From NCBI GenBank assembly GCA_029975965.1, contig JARKOV010000114.1, positions 1-64,000 on the forward strand: DNA of 64,000 nucleotides. The letters are read 5' to 3'. Below are positions 52,029-62,803 of the stretch, piece after piece (the stretch's first letter is position 1; the number at the start of each line of letters is the position of its first letter). Source of the DNA: Anaerolinea sp. GTDB taxonomy: Bacteria > Chloroflexota > Anaerolineae > Anaerolineales > Anaerolineaceae. The notes under the pieces were generated by a model. The model was given only the letters and a program-made list of their open reading frames with translations, ran no database searches and had not been told where the DNA came from. Position numbers and translations under genes: made by a program.

Positions 52029-52699
52029 GTTTCTTCGCTGTCATCGGTGTCCATTTCGAACAATTCACCGGTGGCAATGTAGACCGTGCGCTCGCAGATG
52101 TTAGTCACCCGGTCTGCGGCGCGCTCCAGGTTGTGCGCCACCCACACCAGCAGGTTGGCGTCATCGATGATCTCCGGGTTGGCGATCATCGAGGCGACGA
52201 TGGCGCGGTAGGCCTTGTTGTACAGCTCGTCGACCTTGTCGTCTTCGACGACGATCTCGCGAGCGAGATTGGCGTTCTCTTCGATAAAGGCGCCCAGCGC
52301 GCGGTGGAGCATGCCTGCGGCCAACTCAGCCATCTGGCTGAACTCCCGGATCGGGATGGGGATGTCCGTCTCGCCGAGGCGGACCACCACCTGCGCGATA
52401 CCCTTGGCGTAATCGCCCATGCGTTCCAGCTCGGTGATCACCTCCTGGATGGAGGCCAGCACCCGCAGGTCGCGCGCCATGGGCTGCTGCGTGGCGATGA
52501 TGATGATGGAAGCGTTCTCCAGCGCATAACGCTTCTCGTTGATGAGTACGTCGTTGCGGTAAATCTTCTTCGCGGCAGGGACATCCCGGCGTTTCAATGT
52601 ATCCACCGCGTTGAGCAAAGCCTGCTCCACCATGCTGCCGAGAAGCAGCACTTCGTCTTGGAGGTGGTGAATCTGGCGGTCGAGTGTTTCGCGTGGCAT
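52019..52699 (-). CDS. phoU: Phosphate signalling protein PhoU
   Basis: The 226-residue protein is the negative regulator of the Pho system, linking the Pst transporter to the kinase. It has the two-bundle structure with metal-binding motifs ELERMGDYAKGIAQV and NLERAADRVTNICE. It follows pstB by 27 bp, the usual place, and ends inside a strong terminator. Confidence 0.95.
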   Translation of the reverse strand: MPRETLDRQIHHLQDEVLLLGSMVEQALLNAVDTLKRRDVPAAKKIYRNDVLINEKRYALENASIIIIATQQPMARDLRVLASIQEVITELERMGDYAKGIAQVVVRLGETDIPIPIREFSQMAELAAGMLHRALGAFIEENANLAREIVVEDDKVDELYNKAYRAIVASMIANPEIIDDANLLVWVAHNLERAADRVTNICERTVYIATGELFEMDTDDSEETVF

Positions 52700-52726
52700 T
52701 AGGTCTCTCTTTCGCTTGGAGCCGGT

Positions 52727-53500
52727 CTAGCCGAACCTGCCAGTAATATAATCTTCTGTGCGCCGGTCATGCGGGGTGGTGAAAATCTGGTTCGTTTCCC
52801 CGTATTCTACCATGAGCCCGGCGCGGTCGTCATCCATGGTGAAGAAGGCGGTGAAATCGGAAGCGCGCGCCGCCTGCTGCATGTTGTGGGTGACGATGAT
52901 GATGGTGTACTGGTGAGAGAGCTCGCGCATCAGCTCCTCGATCTTCAAGGTGGCAATCGGGTCGAGGGCTGAGCAGGGCTCATCCATCAGGATGATCTCG
53001 GGCTTGACCGCCAGGGCGCGCGCGATGCACAGGCGCTGTTGTTGCCCTCCGGAGAGGGAGAGACCGCTCTTCTTAAGATCGTCCTTGACTTCGTCCCACA
53101 GTGCGGCATCGCGCAGGGTTTGCTCGACCAGGTCGTCCAGGTTGCCTTTGTAACCGTTGACCCGCGCCCCCCAGGCGACATTGTCGTAAATCGACTTGGG
53201 GAAGGGGTTGGGTTTCTGAAAGACCATGCCGATGCGCTGGCGCACCATGACCGGGTCGATCTCGGCGGCGTAAATGTTCTGCCCATGAAAGAGAATCTCG
53301 CCCTCCATCCGGAATGAAGGCACAAAGTCGTTCATGCGATTAAACGAACGCAGCACGGTGCTTTTGCCACAACCGGAAGGGCCGATGATGGCGGTGATTT
53401 TTTGCGGCACGACCTGCAAATTGACATCTTTCACGGCGCGGAAATTGCCGTAATACAGGTGCATGTCGTGCGTTTCGATTGCGTAGTGGTTGTCGTTCAT
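52727..53500 (-). CDS. pstB: Phosphate ABC transporter ATP-binding protein
   Basis: The 257-residue ATPase has Walker [10 protein letters not shown], signature [15 protein letters not shown], and Walker [13 protein letters not shown]; the size and the [17 protein letters not shown] start fit PstB. It powers phosphate import with PstA, PstC and PstS. The start at 53500 overlaps pstA by ATGA. Confidence 0.96.
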   Translation of the reverse strand: MNDNHYAIETHDMHLYYGNFRAVKDVNLQVVPQKITAIIGPSGCGKSTVLRSFNRMNDFVPSFRMEGEILFHGQNIYAAEIDPVMVRQRIGMVFQKPNPFPKSIYDNVAWGARVNGYKGNLDDLVEQTLRDAALWDEVKDDLKKSGLSLSGGQQQRLCIARALAVKPEIILMDEPCSALDPIATLKIEELMRELSHQYTIIIVTHNMQQAARASDFTAFFTMDDDRAGLMVEYGETNQIFTTPHDRRTEDYITGRFG

Positions 53501-54726
53501 GTACCTCGCCTGCTCAAGCGGTTGCGTAATAGAATTGCGACGGAGTTGAGAGCCAGCAACGCAACCAGCAGCACCAGGATGGCGGCGCCGGCGATGTTGC
53601 GAAATTCGGCTTGCGGCCGCGTAGTCCAATTATAAATCTGGATTGGCAACGCGGTGAAAAATGAGAACACGCTGGTGGGATCTTTATTGATCAGGCTGGA
53701 GGCGCCCACCAGAATCAATGGCGCCGTTTCGCCGATGGCGCGCGAGACGGCCAGAATGGTGCCGGTAAGGATGCCGGGAAAAGCGTACGGCAGGACATGA
53801 TTCCAGATGGTTTGCCAGCGGGTGGCGCCCAAGCCGTAAGAAGCCTGCCGCAGCGAGTTGGGCACAGCGCGGATGGCTTCCTGCGCGTTGATGATCAGGA
53901 TCGGCAGGATGAGCAGGCTCATCGTCAGGCCGGCGGAAAGGATGGTGCGACCGGTGCCGCCTTCCACCCCGAAGATTGCGCCGCTGGTGAGTTGTGACAG
54001 CGTGCGCACGAAGATCGCCAGGCCCAGAATGCCGTACACGATGGAAGGCACGCCGGCCAGGTTATCGATGTTGGTCTGGATAATGCGGTTGATGCGGTTG
54101 GCCGAGGCGTATTCTTCCAGGTATATGGCGGCCCCGACTCCGATCGGGAATGCGACCAGGATGGTGATGGCGATGATCCACAACGAGCCGAGCAGCGCCG
54201 TGCGCACCCCGGCCAATTGCGGGGTCGAGGACATGGTGTTCTGTAAGAACTGCGGGTTCAGCCAGGCCCTGAATTCCACTTCCGCGGTAGGGTACCTGGC
54301 TTGTATCTCGTTCAGGATGCGCTGGCGCTGGAAAAGGGACTCGAAAAGCGAATAGCTCTTTTCCACGGTCGGTTTGACGATCTCGGCCAGGACGACCTCG
54401 TACAGGTCGATCCGGCTCATTTCGGCCAGCGGGCCGGCATCGCGCTCGATGGTGCGGATGCGCGCCGGGCGCACCTTCTCCTGGATCAGTTGGATCAATT
54501 CTGCCTCACCCAGCTCTTCAATCGGCATGGCGGACAGGCTATCGCGGTCGACCTCGTCGATCACGGCCACCAACCCAAAGGAGCGGTCGATGATGCTGAC
54601 CAGCAAAGCGGCCAGCGCGACCAGCCCGATGATGGTAGAAAAGAAAAAGAGCGCCTGCCAGATCGAGCCGTTGCGATGCCGTTTTGCCAGCGAGTCGGAT
54701 TGGGGAGCGAACAGGTCGCGGTTCAT
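53497..54726 (-). CDS. pstA: Phosphate ABC transporter permease PstA
   Basis: The 409-residue permease has six or more membrane segments and the EAA-type segment [21 protein letters not shown]. There is an extra domain of about 100 residues after the first helix (residues 65-160), which is longer than in many short PstA proteins. Coupled by ATGA overlaps to pstC and pstB. Confidence 0.93.
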   Translation of the reverse strand: MNRDLFAPQSDSLAKRHRNGSIWQALFFFSTIIGLVALAALLVSIIDRSFGLVAVIDEVDRDSLSAMPIEELGEAELIQLIQEKVRPARIRTIERDAGPLAEMSRIDLYEVVLAEIVKPTVEKSYSLFESLFQRQRILNEIQARYPTAEVEFRAWLNPQFLQNTMSSTPQLAGVRTALLGSLWIIAITILVAFPIGVGAAIYLEEYASANRINRIIQTNIDNLAGVPSIVYGILGLAIFVRTLSQLTSGAIFGVEGGTGRTILSAGLTMSLLILPILIINAQEAIRAVPNSLRQASYGLGATRWQTIWNHVLPYAFPGILTGTILAVSRAIGETAPLILVGASSLINKDPTSVFSFFTALPIQIYNWTTRPQAEFRNIAGAAILVLLVALLALNSVAILLRNRLSRRGT

Positions 54727-55685
54727 TCATACACCTCGCGGAAGCGGGCGACCAGCCGGCGGCTGAGGATGTTGAGCACCAGGGTGGAGGCGAAAAGCAG
54801 CAGCCCAATGGCAAAGATGCTGTTGTAATCGGGCGTGTCGTACGATACGTCGCCGCCGGAGATGCGCGCAATGTACCCGGTCATCGTTTCGGCGGCTTCA
54901 AAAGGATTGAGGGTGAGGTTAGGGCCGGACCCCGCGGCGATGGCGACGATCATCGTCTCCCCTACGGCGCGCGAGATGCCGATAATGAACGCGGCAATGA
55001 TGCCGGAGAGCGCAGCGGGGACCACGATTTGCAGGGCGGTCTCGAGGCGCGTGCCACCCAAGCCGTAGGCGGCTTCGCGCAAGGAGCGCGGCACGGCGTT
55101 CAGGGCGTCTTCGCTCATCGAGCAGACCGTCGGCAAAATCATGATGCCCATGACGATTCCGGCGGAGAGGGTGTTGTAAATTTGGACGGTGTTCTCTCCA
55201 AACAATGCCTTCAGAGCGGGCGTCATGGTGGTGAGCGCAAAGTAACCGTAGACGACTGTCGGCACGCCCGCCAGAACCTCCAAAATGGGCTTTAAAATTC
55301 CCCGCGCCCGCGGCGAGGCGTACTCGCTGAGGTAGATGGCGGCGAACAGCCCGAGCGGCAGCGAAACCAGCATGGCGATCACCGTGGTCACCATGGTAGC
55401 GCTGACCAGCGGGAGCACGCCGAATTTTCCGATTGTTGGCTGCCATTCGGTGCCGGTTAAAAAGCCTTTGAGCGTGACGCCGGGCATCTGGAAAAACAGC
55501 AGCGATTCCTTGCCCAGCTCGAAGACAATCCCCAGGGTGGTCAAAATGGAGACCGCCCCGCAAAAAAACAAAAATCCCTGGATCAACCCTTCGGCGATCC
55601 GAGGACGTTTCTTAAGTTTGAGGAGTACTTCGGTTTGCGGTGTGCTCATACCCGTTGTGCGCGTTTTGATCATCTCGTTTTGCAT
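54723..55685 (-). CDS. pstC: Phosphate ABC transporter permease PstC
   Basis: The 320-residue permease has about six membrane helices and the EAA loop [20 protein letters not shown]. It forms the channel with PstA. Several in-frame starts are possible (55685, 55673, 55649); none has a strong ribosome site. The gap of 88 bp to pstS contains a hairpin. Confidence 0.93.
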   Translation of the reverse strand: MQNEMIKTRTTGMSTPQTEVLLKLKKRPRIAEGLIQGFLFFCGAVSILTTLGIVFELGKESLLFFQMPGVTLKGFLTGTEWQPTIGKFGVLPLVSATMVTTVIAMLVSLPLGLFAAIYLSEYASPRARGILKPILEVLAGVPTVVYGYFALTTMTPALKALFGENTVQIYNTLSAGIVMGIMILPTVCSMSEDALNAVPRSLREAAYGLGGTRLETALQIVVPAALSGIIAAFIIGISRAVGETMIVAIAAGSGPNLTLNPFEAAETMTGYIARISGGDVSYDTPDYNSIFAIGLLLFASTLVLNILSRRLVARFREVYE

Positions 55686-55712
55686 CGATCACCGTTACTT
55701 TTTTGGACGTTT

Positions 55713-55746
55713 CCCCCTTCTGACCGGCTGGCCGGTCAGAAGGGGG
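55713..55746. terminator. 16-bp hairpin between pstS and pstC
   Basis: The arms 55713-55728 and 55731-55746 pair perfectly around TG. It lies right after pstS and before pstC, where partial termination or mRNA protection commonly makes the binding protein more abundant than the permeases. Confidence 0.65.
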
Positions 55747-55773
55747 GCGAGTTGTTCAGTGCGCGACCTCTGC

Positions 55774-56844
55774 TTACTTTAAGGCTTCTTCGAGGGCCGC
55801 TTTGGATTCGGCCAGGTTTTCGGCGCTGGCGGGGAAGTAACCCACCTTGCCAATCACGTCGTTGACGTATTCGAGGTAGTACCGCACGAAGGCAGCCACC
55901 TGCGGCTTGGCTTTGAGAATGCCGGCGTCGGAGTAAATGAACAGCGGGCGAGCCAGCAGGTAGGAGCCGTCTTCTGCGGTCTTCTCAGACGGGGTCACAC
56001 CATTCACCGAGAGAAGGCCCAACCGCTCGGCTTCTTCCTGGTAATAAGCATAGCCGAAGTAACCGATGGCGTATTTGTTGCCTTCGATGCCCTGGACGAG
56101 GACGTTGTCATCTTCCGACTGGTTGAGGTTCTTGGCGTCGAGCACCAATTTCTTGGCATCATCCAACTTCTCTATTTTGTTGGGCTTTTGGATCGCGACC
56201 TCGACGAAGAAATCGAAGGTGCCGGAGTCGGTGCCGGGGGTGTAGCGCAGGATTGGCTCAGCCGGCCAGGAAGGATCCACGTCAGACCAGCGCTCGGCCG
56301 AGGTCATCAATTTGAACAACTGGTCGCCGGTCACATCTTTGACCCAGTCGTTCTGCTTGTTGACCACCACGGCAATTGCGTCCAGGCCGACCAGGAAGCC
56401 GATCGGTTCGCGCGGCGGGGTGAGGGCGCGGCAGCTCTCGACCTCTGAGTCCTTGATGGCGCGCGAGGCGTTGGCGATATCGGTCTCGCCGGTCACGCAG
56501 AAGCGCTCGAAGCCTGCGCCGCTGCCGATGATGTCGTTTTTAATTTGACCGGTGAAGCCGTCGGCGATGAATTGCTCCTGGATGGCTTCCGAGAGCGGCC
56601 CAACCGTGGATGAGCCAGCGGTGTAAATATCGCCGGTCAGGTTGGCCGGGTCGTACGGGTCGAGGGTGGGCTCAGCCATCGCTTCAGTGGCGGTTGGCTC
56701 AGCCATGGCCTGGGTAGCAGTGGGATCGGCCATGGCCTGGGTGGCTGCAGGGGCAGTGGTCGGGGCGGCTGCCGGCGCGCAGGCCGCGAGGGCCAGGCTC
56801 AAGATGACCAGAACCGCTAAAAGGCTAAATACATGGTGACGCAT
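55774..56844 (-). CDS. pstS: Phosphate-binding lipoprotein PstS
   Basis: The 356-residue protein has a lipoprotein signal peptide ending LALAAC with C22 as the lipid-bearing cysteine, a spacer with three repeats of ATQAMADPT or similar, and the PstS fold: AGSSTVGPLSEAIQEQF, GSGAGFERF, TDIANASRAI, and TPGTDSGTFDFFV. It delivers phosphate to the PstCA channel. AAGGAG lies 10 nt before the ATG at 56844. A Pho box lies 73-90 bp upstream. Confidence 0.95.
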   Translation of the reverse strand: MRHHVFSLLAVLVILSLALAACAPAAAPTTAPAATQAMADPTATQAMAEPTATEAMAEPTLDPYDPANLTGDIYTAGSSTVGPLSEAIQEQFIADGFTGQIKNDIIGSGAGFERFCVTGETDIANASRAIKDSEVESCRALTPPREPIGFLVGLDAIAVVVNKQNDWVKDVTGDQLFKLMTSAERWSDVDPSWPAEPILRYTPGTDSGTFDFFVEVAIQKPNKIEKLDDAKKLVLDAKNLNQSEDDNVLVQGIEGNKYAIGYFGYAYYQEEAERLGLLSVNGVTPSEKTAEDGSYLLARPLFIYSDAGILKAKPQVAAFVRYYLEYVNDVIGKVGYFPASAENLAESKAALEEALK

Positions 56845-56916
56845 TGGTTTCTTCTCCTTAAAATGCTTGGTTGTCATTCGAATAGAGTGTAACCGGGCAA
56901 GTTTAAGGGGTGAAGA

Positions 56917-56934
56917 AAGGCAGGTTAATGACAG
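56917..56934 (-). promoter_or_regulatory. Pho box upstream of pstS
   Basis: CTGTCATTAACCTGCCTT on the minus strand has two 7-bp half sites separated by 4 bp, an 11-bp repeat period, and matches the enteric PhoB box (CTGTCAT-N4-CTGTCAY) at most positions. An extra CTGTTTA lies 8 bp upstream. A possible -10 (TACACT) is at 56886-56891, about 25 bp downstream, somewhat farther than usual. Confidence 0.7.
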
Positions 56935-56972
56935 GTAAACAGAGGAATAAGGGCGGGTAAAGGAATCACGCC

Positions 56973-57003
56973 GGGCTGTCCAAAACGAACGCCTGGACAG
57001 CCC
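56973..57003. terminator. 10-bp hairpin between phoR and pstS
   Basis: The arms 56973-56982 and 56994-57003 pair with an 11-nt loop, next to a T-run on the plus strand. It lies beyond the stop of phoR and could end the phoB-phoR transcript before the pst promoter, but the T-run is on the wrong side for that. Confidence 0.45.
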
Positions 57004-57026
57004 TTTTTGGGTCAGTCGTTACACGC

Positions 57027-58781
57027 TTACGCCAGCGGCAAGGTAAACGAAAACGTGCTCCCCTGGTTGGGCTCGCTTTGCGCCCAAATGCGCCCGCCGT
57101 GAGCTTCGACCAGATGGCGGGCGATGGATAACCCCAGGCCGGTGCCTCCGCCAGAGCGGGAGCGGTCGGCCTTGTAGAACCGCTCGAAAATGCGCGGCAG
57201 GTCGTCTGGATCGATGCCCACGCCGGTGTCGCTGATCGAGACGACCAGCTCCTTTTCGCGCGGCTCAGCCTGAACGGTGATTTGCCCACCCGGGGGGGTG
57301 AATTTGATCGCGTTGTGGATCAGGTTGACCAGCACCTGCTGGATGCGCTCGGCGTCGGCGCGCACGGCCGGCAAATGCTCGTCACACCGCATCTGGAGCG
57401 TCAACCCGGCGCGCTCAGCCTGCAGGCGCATGCGCTCGATGGCCCGATTGAGAAAATCGCACGGGTCGATCTCGGTCATCTCCAGCGGCACCCGGCCCGA
57501 TTCGATGCGGGTGAGCTCGAGCAGCTCCTGCACCAGTTGGGTGAGGTTGTCGATCTCGGTGTCCATTTGCTTGAGGAAGCGCCGCGCGGCGGGGGGGTCT
57601 TCCAGGGCGCCCTCGTTGAGCGTCTCGGCCAGCGCTTTCACCGAGGCCAGCGGGGTGCGCAGCTCGTGGGAGACGTTGCTGATGAAGTCTCGCCGCACGT
57701 TTTCCAGCTTGCGCAGGCGGGTGAGGTCCTGGAAGACCATCAGCACAGAGCCTTCCATTTTTTGCCCGAGCGGCGTGGCGAAGGCCTGGACGAACATGCG
57801 CTCGGTGGCGATCTCGAAGGAGAGCGACTGCTGCGCCTCGCTTTGGCGGCAGCGCTGCCACAGCTCGACGAGCTGGTGGTGGCGCACCACCTCGATCAAC
57901 GAACGCCCGAGCGCCGTCTTGATTTGGGTGTTGAAGATGCGCGCTGCGGCAGGATTCAGGCGTCCTACCTGGCCCTGCGCGTCGACGATCAGGATCGCGT
58001 CGGTCATGTTCTCCAGAACGGCTTCGAGCTTTTCGCGCTCGGCGGCCAGCTCGTCGATGCGGCGGCGCAGCTCGTCGGACATGCCGCGGAAGGCGATCTG
58101 CAGTTGGCTGAGCTCGTCTTTGTTGCGCGGCTCACCGATATCGGGAAGCGTGCCGGAGCTGATCTGGGCAACCGCATGCGAGAGCGCGCCAAGCGGTCGC
58201 AAGGTGGAACGGGTGATGAGCACCGCGATCAGCATGGCGAGTAAGCCGGATACGGCTGCGACGACCAGCACCGAGCGGTAGAGGTGAGTGAGGTTTTCCT
58301 GGATGTAGGTCAACGGGGTGGCCAGGCGGATGATGGCAATCACGATCCCGTTCTTTGAGAGTGGAACGGCGGCGTAGAGCATATCGGTTTCCAGCGTGTC
58401 GCTGAAACGGATCTGGGTGGCCTCTTTGTTGAGCAGGGCCTGCTGCACCTCCGGCCGGTCGAAATGATTTTCCATCTGCTCGAGGGGCTTTTCGGATTCG
58501 GCCACCACGCTGCCATCCGCCAGGATGATCGTGGCGCGGCCTTCCAGCAACCCTGCGGAACGGTTAGCGAGCGCGTTGATCTGCGGGTCGGTGGGGTTGG
58601 TCAAGATGAGCTGCTCGACTTCGCTGCGCAACAGGCGCGCCTCGGCGAGCAGGCTCGTTTCAGTCCGCTCGAGGTAGGTTTTGCGCAGAAAGCCGGTCAG
58701 GTAAAGCGAAAATACGGTCAGGGTGCCGAGGAGAAGCAGGATAAAGGGGAGGAGGATGCGCCAGAGGATGCTGTGTCTCAT
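57027..58781 (-). CDS. phoR: Sensor histidine kinase PhoR
   Basis: The 584-residue kinase has two membrane helices (about 8-30 and 168-190) enclosing a periplasmic or outer domain, HAMP (about 190-245), a PAS domain (about 250-350), HisKA with H372 in [19 protein letters not shown], and the ATPase domain with N, G1 and G2 boxes ending [19 protein letters not shown]. It senses phosphate status through the Pst/PhoU complex and phosphorylates PhoB. Five bp separate it from phoB. Confidence 0.9.
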   Translation of the reverse strand: MRHSILWRILLPFILLLLGTLTVFSLYLTGFLRKTYLERTETSLLAEARLLRSEVEQLILTNPTDPQINALANRSAGLLEGRATIILADGSVVAESEKPLEQMENHFDRPEVQQALLNKEATQIRFSDTLETDMLYAAVPLSKNGIVIAIIRLATPLTYIQENLTHLYRSVLVVAAVSGLLAMLIAVLITRSTLRPLGALSHAVAQISSGTLPDIGEPRNKDELSQLQIAFRGMSDELRRRIDELAAEREKLEAVLENMTDAILIVDAQGQVGRLNPAAARIFNTQIKTALGRSLIEVVRHHQLVELWQRCRQSEAQQSLSFEIATERMFVQAFATPLGQKMEGSVLMVFQDLTRLRKLENVRRDFISNVSHELRTPLASVKALAETLNEGALEDPPAARRFLKQMDTEIDNLTQLVQELLELTRIESGRVPLEMTEIDPCDFLNRAIERMRLQAERAGLTLQMRCDEHLPAVRADAERIQQVLVNLIHNAIKFTPPGGQITVQAEPREKELVVSISDTGVGIDPDDLPRIFERFYKADRSRSGGGTGLGLSIARHLVEAHGGRIWAQSEPNQGSTFSFTLPLA

Positions 58782-58786
58782 CGGTT

Positions 58787-59509
58787 TCAGCCTTCGAAGC
58801 GGTAACCGGCGCCGCGCACGGTGACAATGCGGATGGGGTGCGAGGGATCGGGCTCGATCTTCTCGCGCAGCCAGCGGATGTGCACGTCAACCGTGCGGCT
58901 GTCGCCGAAGAAATTCCAATCCCAAACCTGTTGCAGGATTTGCTCGCGAGAGAGCACCTGGCCTTTGTGGCGGGCGATGAAATAGAGCAGCTCGAACTCT
59001 TTGGGCTTCAACGCCAGGACGCGGTGATCGATGCGCGCTTCGCGCCGACCGGTATCGATGGTCAGGTTGCCGTAGACCAGGATCGCGGGTTGCGTGTCGC
59101 CGGCGGCCTGGGCCTGGACGCTGGAGGTGATCTCCTCACGGATCAGGCGCACCCTTCGCAGCATGGCTTTGACCCGCGCCATCAGCTCGCGCATGGAGAA
59201 CGGCTTGGTCATATAATCATCGGCGCCGACCTCCAGCCCGACCACGCGGTCGATCTCATCGTCGCGGGCGGTCAGCATCAAGACGGGTGTGTTCAGATCT
59301 TGTCGCAAAATGCGGCACAGCTCGAAGCCGTCGATTCCGGGCAGCATCACGTCCAGCAAAATCAGGTCGGGGGCGAAGCTGTGCGCGTAATTCAACGCGG
59401 TCGGGCCATCGCCGGCCGTTTCGACCTCGTAACCCTGTCGCCTCAGGTTGTAAGCCAGCGTTTCTTGCAAGGCGATTTCGTCTTCTACGACCAGGATTTT
59501 CTCAGCCAT
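58787..59509 (-). CDS. phoB: Response regulator PhoB
   Basis: This OmpR-type regulator has a receiver domain (D9/E10, D53 and K103-like [11 protein letters not shown]) and a winged helix ([39 protein letters not shown]). As the partner of the adjacent PhoR it would bind the Pho box before pstS. I start at the ATG at 59509, with GAGGTG 5 nt upstream. It overlaps the glycosyltransferase gene by 8 bp. Confidence 0.9.
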   Translation of the reverse strand: MAEKILVVEDEIALQETLAYNLRRQGYEVETAGDGPTALNYAHSFAPDLILLDVMLPGIDGFELCRILRQDLNTPVLMLTARDDEIDRVVGLEVGADDYMTKPFSMRELMARVKAMLRRVRLIREEITSSVQAQAAGDTQPAILVYGNLTIDTGRREARIDHRVLALKPKEFELLYFIARHKGQVLSREQILQQVWDWNFFGDSRTVDVHIRWLREKIEPDPSHPIRIVTVRGAGYRFEG

Positions 59510-60722
59510 GCGCACCTCGCATTTCTTGGATGATTTGATGGAGTTGCTCCGCCAGGCGCTCGCGGTCGAAATGAGCTTCTACATAAGCTCGCCCGCAATC
59601 TCCCATGCGGCGGGCTGCCTGGCGGTCGGCGGCGAGCCGGCGCACCGCCTGGGCCAGCGCCTGCGCGTCACCCGGGGCGACCGCCAGGCCGGCCTGTGCG
59701 TTTTCGACGACCTGGCGAACCACGCCATCGATGGCGAGGATCACCGGTCGTCCGGCCGCCATGTAATCGAACACTTTGTTCGGGTAGGTGGTTTTATACA
59801 GCTCGAGGGGTTTGAGGATGGCCACGCAGGCATCCGCGGCGGCCATCACCTCGCGCATCCCGTTCTTCGCCACCGGGGGGATAAACAGCAGGTTTGATAG
59901 CCCCAACTCGGCGGCGCGCGCCTGCAGGCGGGGTTTTTCTTTCCCGTCGCCGACCATCACAAAGCGGATCTCGGGTTGGTCGCGCAGGCTGTCGGCCGCG
60001 GCAAGAATCACGTCGAGATCGTTCGACAGGCCGTGCGCCCCGGCATACAGGACAAGAAAACGCCCGTCCAGTTGCTGTGCCTGGCGAAAGGACTCGCCCC
60101 GCCCGGCGGGGTCGAACATCTGGGGGTCGGCGCCGTTTGGCACCAGCTCCACCCAGCGAGCGCCGCGCTGGGTGACGTGGTCGATGAACCCGGGCGAGTT
60201 GACCATCACCCGGTCGGCGCGCCGGTACAGGAAACGCTCCAGCCAGAGCGAGGCGCGGATGAGCAGCGGGTTGCGCAGCACGCCGATGGCGATGGCGAAC
60301 GCCGGCCACAGGTCGCGCACCTCGAAAAGGAAGGGCACGCCCTTCAGGCGCGCCAGCAGCCAGGCGGTGACGCCCTGGAAGATCGGCGGCGAGGTGCCCC
60401 ACACCAGGTCCACCTGACGCACGCCCAGGCCGACCCAAAAGGAGGAGATCATGAAGCTGAGGAAGCTGAACACGCGGTGGACGAAGCTGCGGTGCAGCGC
60501 CGCGTAGGTGTAGGTGCGCAGGATGGTAACGCCGGGAGGATCTTCTCGTCGCTCGACCCAGGCCGGCCGCGCGCCGGCTTTTCCGCTAAGGTAGCTGACC
60601 GGGCTGGCGATGATCGTCACGCGGTGCCCGCGGTTAACCAGGTAACGCGCCAGCTCGTGGTGGCGCGTTCCGCCGGCCTCGTCCATCGATGCAAAGGCCT
60701 GGTGAATCAACAGGACATGCAT
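59502..60722 (-). CDS. Glycosyltransferase family 4 (WbuB-like)
   Basis: The 406-residue protein is a GT-B retaining glycosyltransferase. The N-terminal domain begins [20 protein letters not shown], followed by [18 protein letters not shown]; the C-terminal domain has [33 protein letters not shown] and [24 protein letters not shown] with the E-x7-E-like region. This fits cell-surface glycan or exopolysaccharide assembly. It overlaps phoB by 8 bp. Confidence 0.9.
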   Translation of the reverse strand: MHVLLIHQAFASMDEAGGTRHHELARYLVNRGHRVTIIASPVSYLSGKAGARPAWVERREDPPGVTILRTYTYAALHRSFVHRVFSFLSFMISSFWVGLGVRQVDLVWGTSPPIFQGVTAWLLARLKGVPFLFEVRDLWPAFAIAIGVLRNPLLIRASLWLERFLYRRADRVMVNSPGFIDHVTQRGARWVELVPNGADPQMFDPAGRGESFRQAQQLDGRFLVLYAGAHGLSNDLDVILAAADSLRDQPEIRFVMVGDGKEKPRLQARAAELGLSNLLFIPPVAKNGMREVMAAADACVAILKPLELYKTTYPNKVFDYMAAGRPVILAIDGVVRQVVENAQAGLAVAPGDAQALAQAVRRLAADRQAARRMGDCGRAYVEAHFDRERLAEQLHQIIQEMRGAHG

Positions 60723-60834
60723 GTTAACATTTTACCAGAGCCGGTTGAAATGTTAACAAAATTGTGAAGCCTCGGGCAAACCCGGCTCTGGCTGCCTTCA
60801 GGGTGCAGAAACCACTCGGCCGCCTGAGGTGCGC

Positions 60835-62799
60835 TCAGAGGATCTCGAAACGGGTGACAAAGCGCAAGGGGGGCGCGGCGTGCGCGGTCAGGCGAAGCGC
60901 GAGGGCGGGCAGGCGCAGGTTGTAAGCCGGGGATTGCCAACCGAAAAGGGGGCCGGGCGGTGGAGGCCCCAGCAACCCTTCGCCGGCGCGAATGACCTGC
61001 AAGGTGCCATGTTCGCCCGCTGGAACGCTGGAAACGGACGTGCCTGGTTGCGCCTGGAGGTGAATGCGAAAGGCCAGCGACGGCCCTGCCAGGCGCAGCG
61101 TGGCGGGGCGCTCCAGCGTGAACGGCCAATCGGGGAGCAGCCAGTGCAGGGTGAATTCATGCCCAGAGGCAACTTCCCCGGGCGCGGGAAGCAGGTCGTC
61201 GGTGACTCGCCAGCCGGTTGGCTCGCGGCCCAGCTCGCGGCGGTGGAGCACGCCCAGGCTCAGGTACCCCTCGTGTTCGCCGCGGATTCGCTCGGCGCCG
61301 CATTCGAGCAGGCGCGCCTGGGTCCAATCCACCCACAGGAATTTCCCGGCGCGGGTCATCTGGTCGCGCCCGTCCACGCAGACGGTGTTGTGCACCTGCG
61401 CGGTCGCCAGGGCGTTTTCCCAGGGGGGCGGGGCGTTGTAACGGTAGGTGCCGGCGTCGAGGGCGAGGTTCTCGCTGGCGTGCCAGATTTCGACGTGGAG
61501 CTGGTCGGCGTGGGCCGGGCGAGAGGTGAAGCGGGCAGCGCGCAGCGAAGCCCAACCCCGCCCGTCAGGGGTGGTCAGGCGGAGCGGGGCGGCCTCGAAC
61601 CGACCAGTCGGTCGGTCAGGCGCGGCCCAACTCTCGGTCAGCCCCAGCCAGGCCGACAGCTCATCCCAGGCGCCGGGCTCCAGGGCGAGCCGCGGCTCGA
61701 ATGCGCGCGCGGCGGCCTGCAGGGTGGGGCGGTGATCGCTGAAGCCGCCCGCGGCGAGGGGCAGGATGTGCGCGCCGTCGTTGTGTCCCAGGTTAGGGAC
61801 GCGCCCGCTGGAAAGATCGAGGTGATTGTACAGCCAGCGGGTGGCGTTGCTGAGCCTCTCCAGGCTTTCCGCGGGCCAGGCGCGCCCCTCTGCGCGCCGG
61901 ATGGCGTCTGCCAGCAGGGCGGCCTGCAGCATCAGCCGGTGGTAATTGGTGGAGTGCTGGCAGTATGCGCCGTCTGGGGCGATCTGGCTTTGCAGCGCGC
62001 GGTTGAGCTCGCGCCAGCCTTGCTCGCGCCAGCGCGCGGACTGCGGGTGGTGGGGCAGGGCTGCGCCGGCTGCGTACAGACCCAGGCCTTCACTGACCAG
62101 GTGGTTGTTGTGCTGGGCGAGCGCGTAGGGCAGCGTGGGCGGGATGCGCGCGGCATGCTCGGCGACCGACTGCGCCAGGCGCGCCAGGCGGGCGGGGGTG
62201 CTGTGGGGCGAAGCCGCGAGCGAGCAACCCGCGAAGAGGAACGCCACCAGCCGCAGTGCCACTTCCTGTGCGGAGGCCCAGTTCGGGCCGAGATTGGGCG
62301 GGTTGGCGCGGTCGAAGACTTCAAAGGCGTTCCAGAAAGCTTGCGGGCAGCCTTCATCGCCGGCGAGCGTGTAGGCGCGCCCGAGGGTGAACGCCCAGCC
62401 AAAGCGCGCCGGTTCCCAGGCGAACTTCACGTCTTCCATTCCCCAGGCAACGCGGCCGAGCTCGTACTCGCTCCAATGCACCGGCGGAGCGGGCGGCTCG
62501 AGCTGGATTGGGACCGCGGGACCGCCGAACAGGCGCGCTTTGCCCTGCAGGATTTCCTCGACTTCGCTCAGCAGTTCCTCTCGGGCGGACTCGCGGACCA
62601 GCGCGACGAGTTCTTCGCGCGCGGGCAGCCGCCACGGCGGTTCGAGGCGCAGGGCGGCGGTTTCGTGCCGGGTGGGCGTGGCGCGGCGGTAGTGCCCACT
62701 GCGCAGCCCGAGCTGGTACAAGGCGTACCAGCCGACCTGGGCCGGCCCGAGGGTGCGGGCGACCTTGAGGCGAAGGGTCAGCGCGCGGAAAGATAGCAC
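60835..62799 (-). CDS. Heparinase II/III-family polysaccharide lyase
   Basis: The 654-residue protein has an N-terminal alpha-helical toroid with LAQHNNHLVSEGLGLYAAG and QHSTNYHRLML, and a C-terminal beta-sandwich (from FTLHWLLPDWPFTLERPATL). It cuts uronate-containing glycans by beta-elimination. There is no signal peptide, which is common for the versions found inside polysaccharide biosynthesis clusters. The start is a GTG at 62799, 4 bp after the stop of the oxidoreductase gene. Confidence 0.88.
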   Translation of the reverse strand: MLSFRALTLRLKVARTLGPAQVGWYALYQLGLRSGHYRRATPTRHETAALRLEPPWRLPAREELVALVRESAREELLSEVEEILQGKARLFGGPAVPIQLEPPAPPVHWSEYELGRVAWGMEDVKFAWEPARFGWAFTLGRAYTLAGDEGCPQAFWNAFEVFDRANPPNLGPNWASAQEVALRLVAFLFAGCSLAASPHSTPARLARLAQSVAEHAARIPPTLPYALAQHNNHLVSEGLGLYAAGAALPHHPQSARWREQGWRELNRALQSQIAPDGAYCQHSTNYHRLMLQAALLADAIRRAEGRAWPAESLERLSNATRWLYNHLDLSSGRVPNLGHNDGAHILPLAAGGFSDHRPTLQAAARAFEPRLALEPGAWDELSAWLGLTESWAAPDRPTGRFEAAPLRLTTPDGRGWASLRAARFTSRPAHADQLHVEIWHASENLALDAGTYRYNAPPPWENALATAQVHNTVCVDGRDQMTRAGKFLWVDWTQARLLECGAERIRGEHEGYLSLGVLHRRELGREPTGWRVTDDLLPAPGEVASGHEFTLHWLLPDWPFTLERPATLRLAGPSLAFRIHLQAQPGTSVSSVPAGEHGTLQVIRAGEGLLGPPPPGPLFGWQSPAYNLRLPALALRLTAHAAPPLRFVTRFEIL

Positions 62800-62803
62800 A
62801 GGG

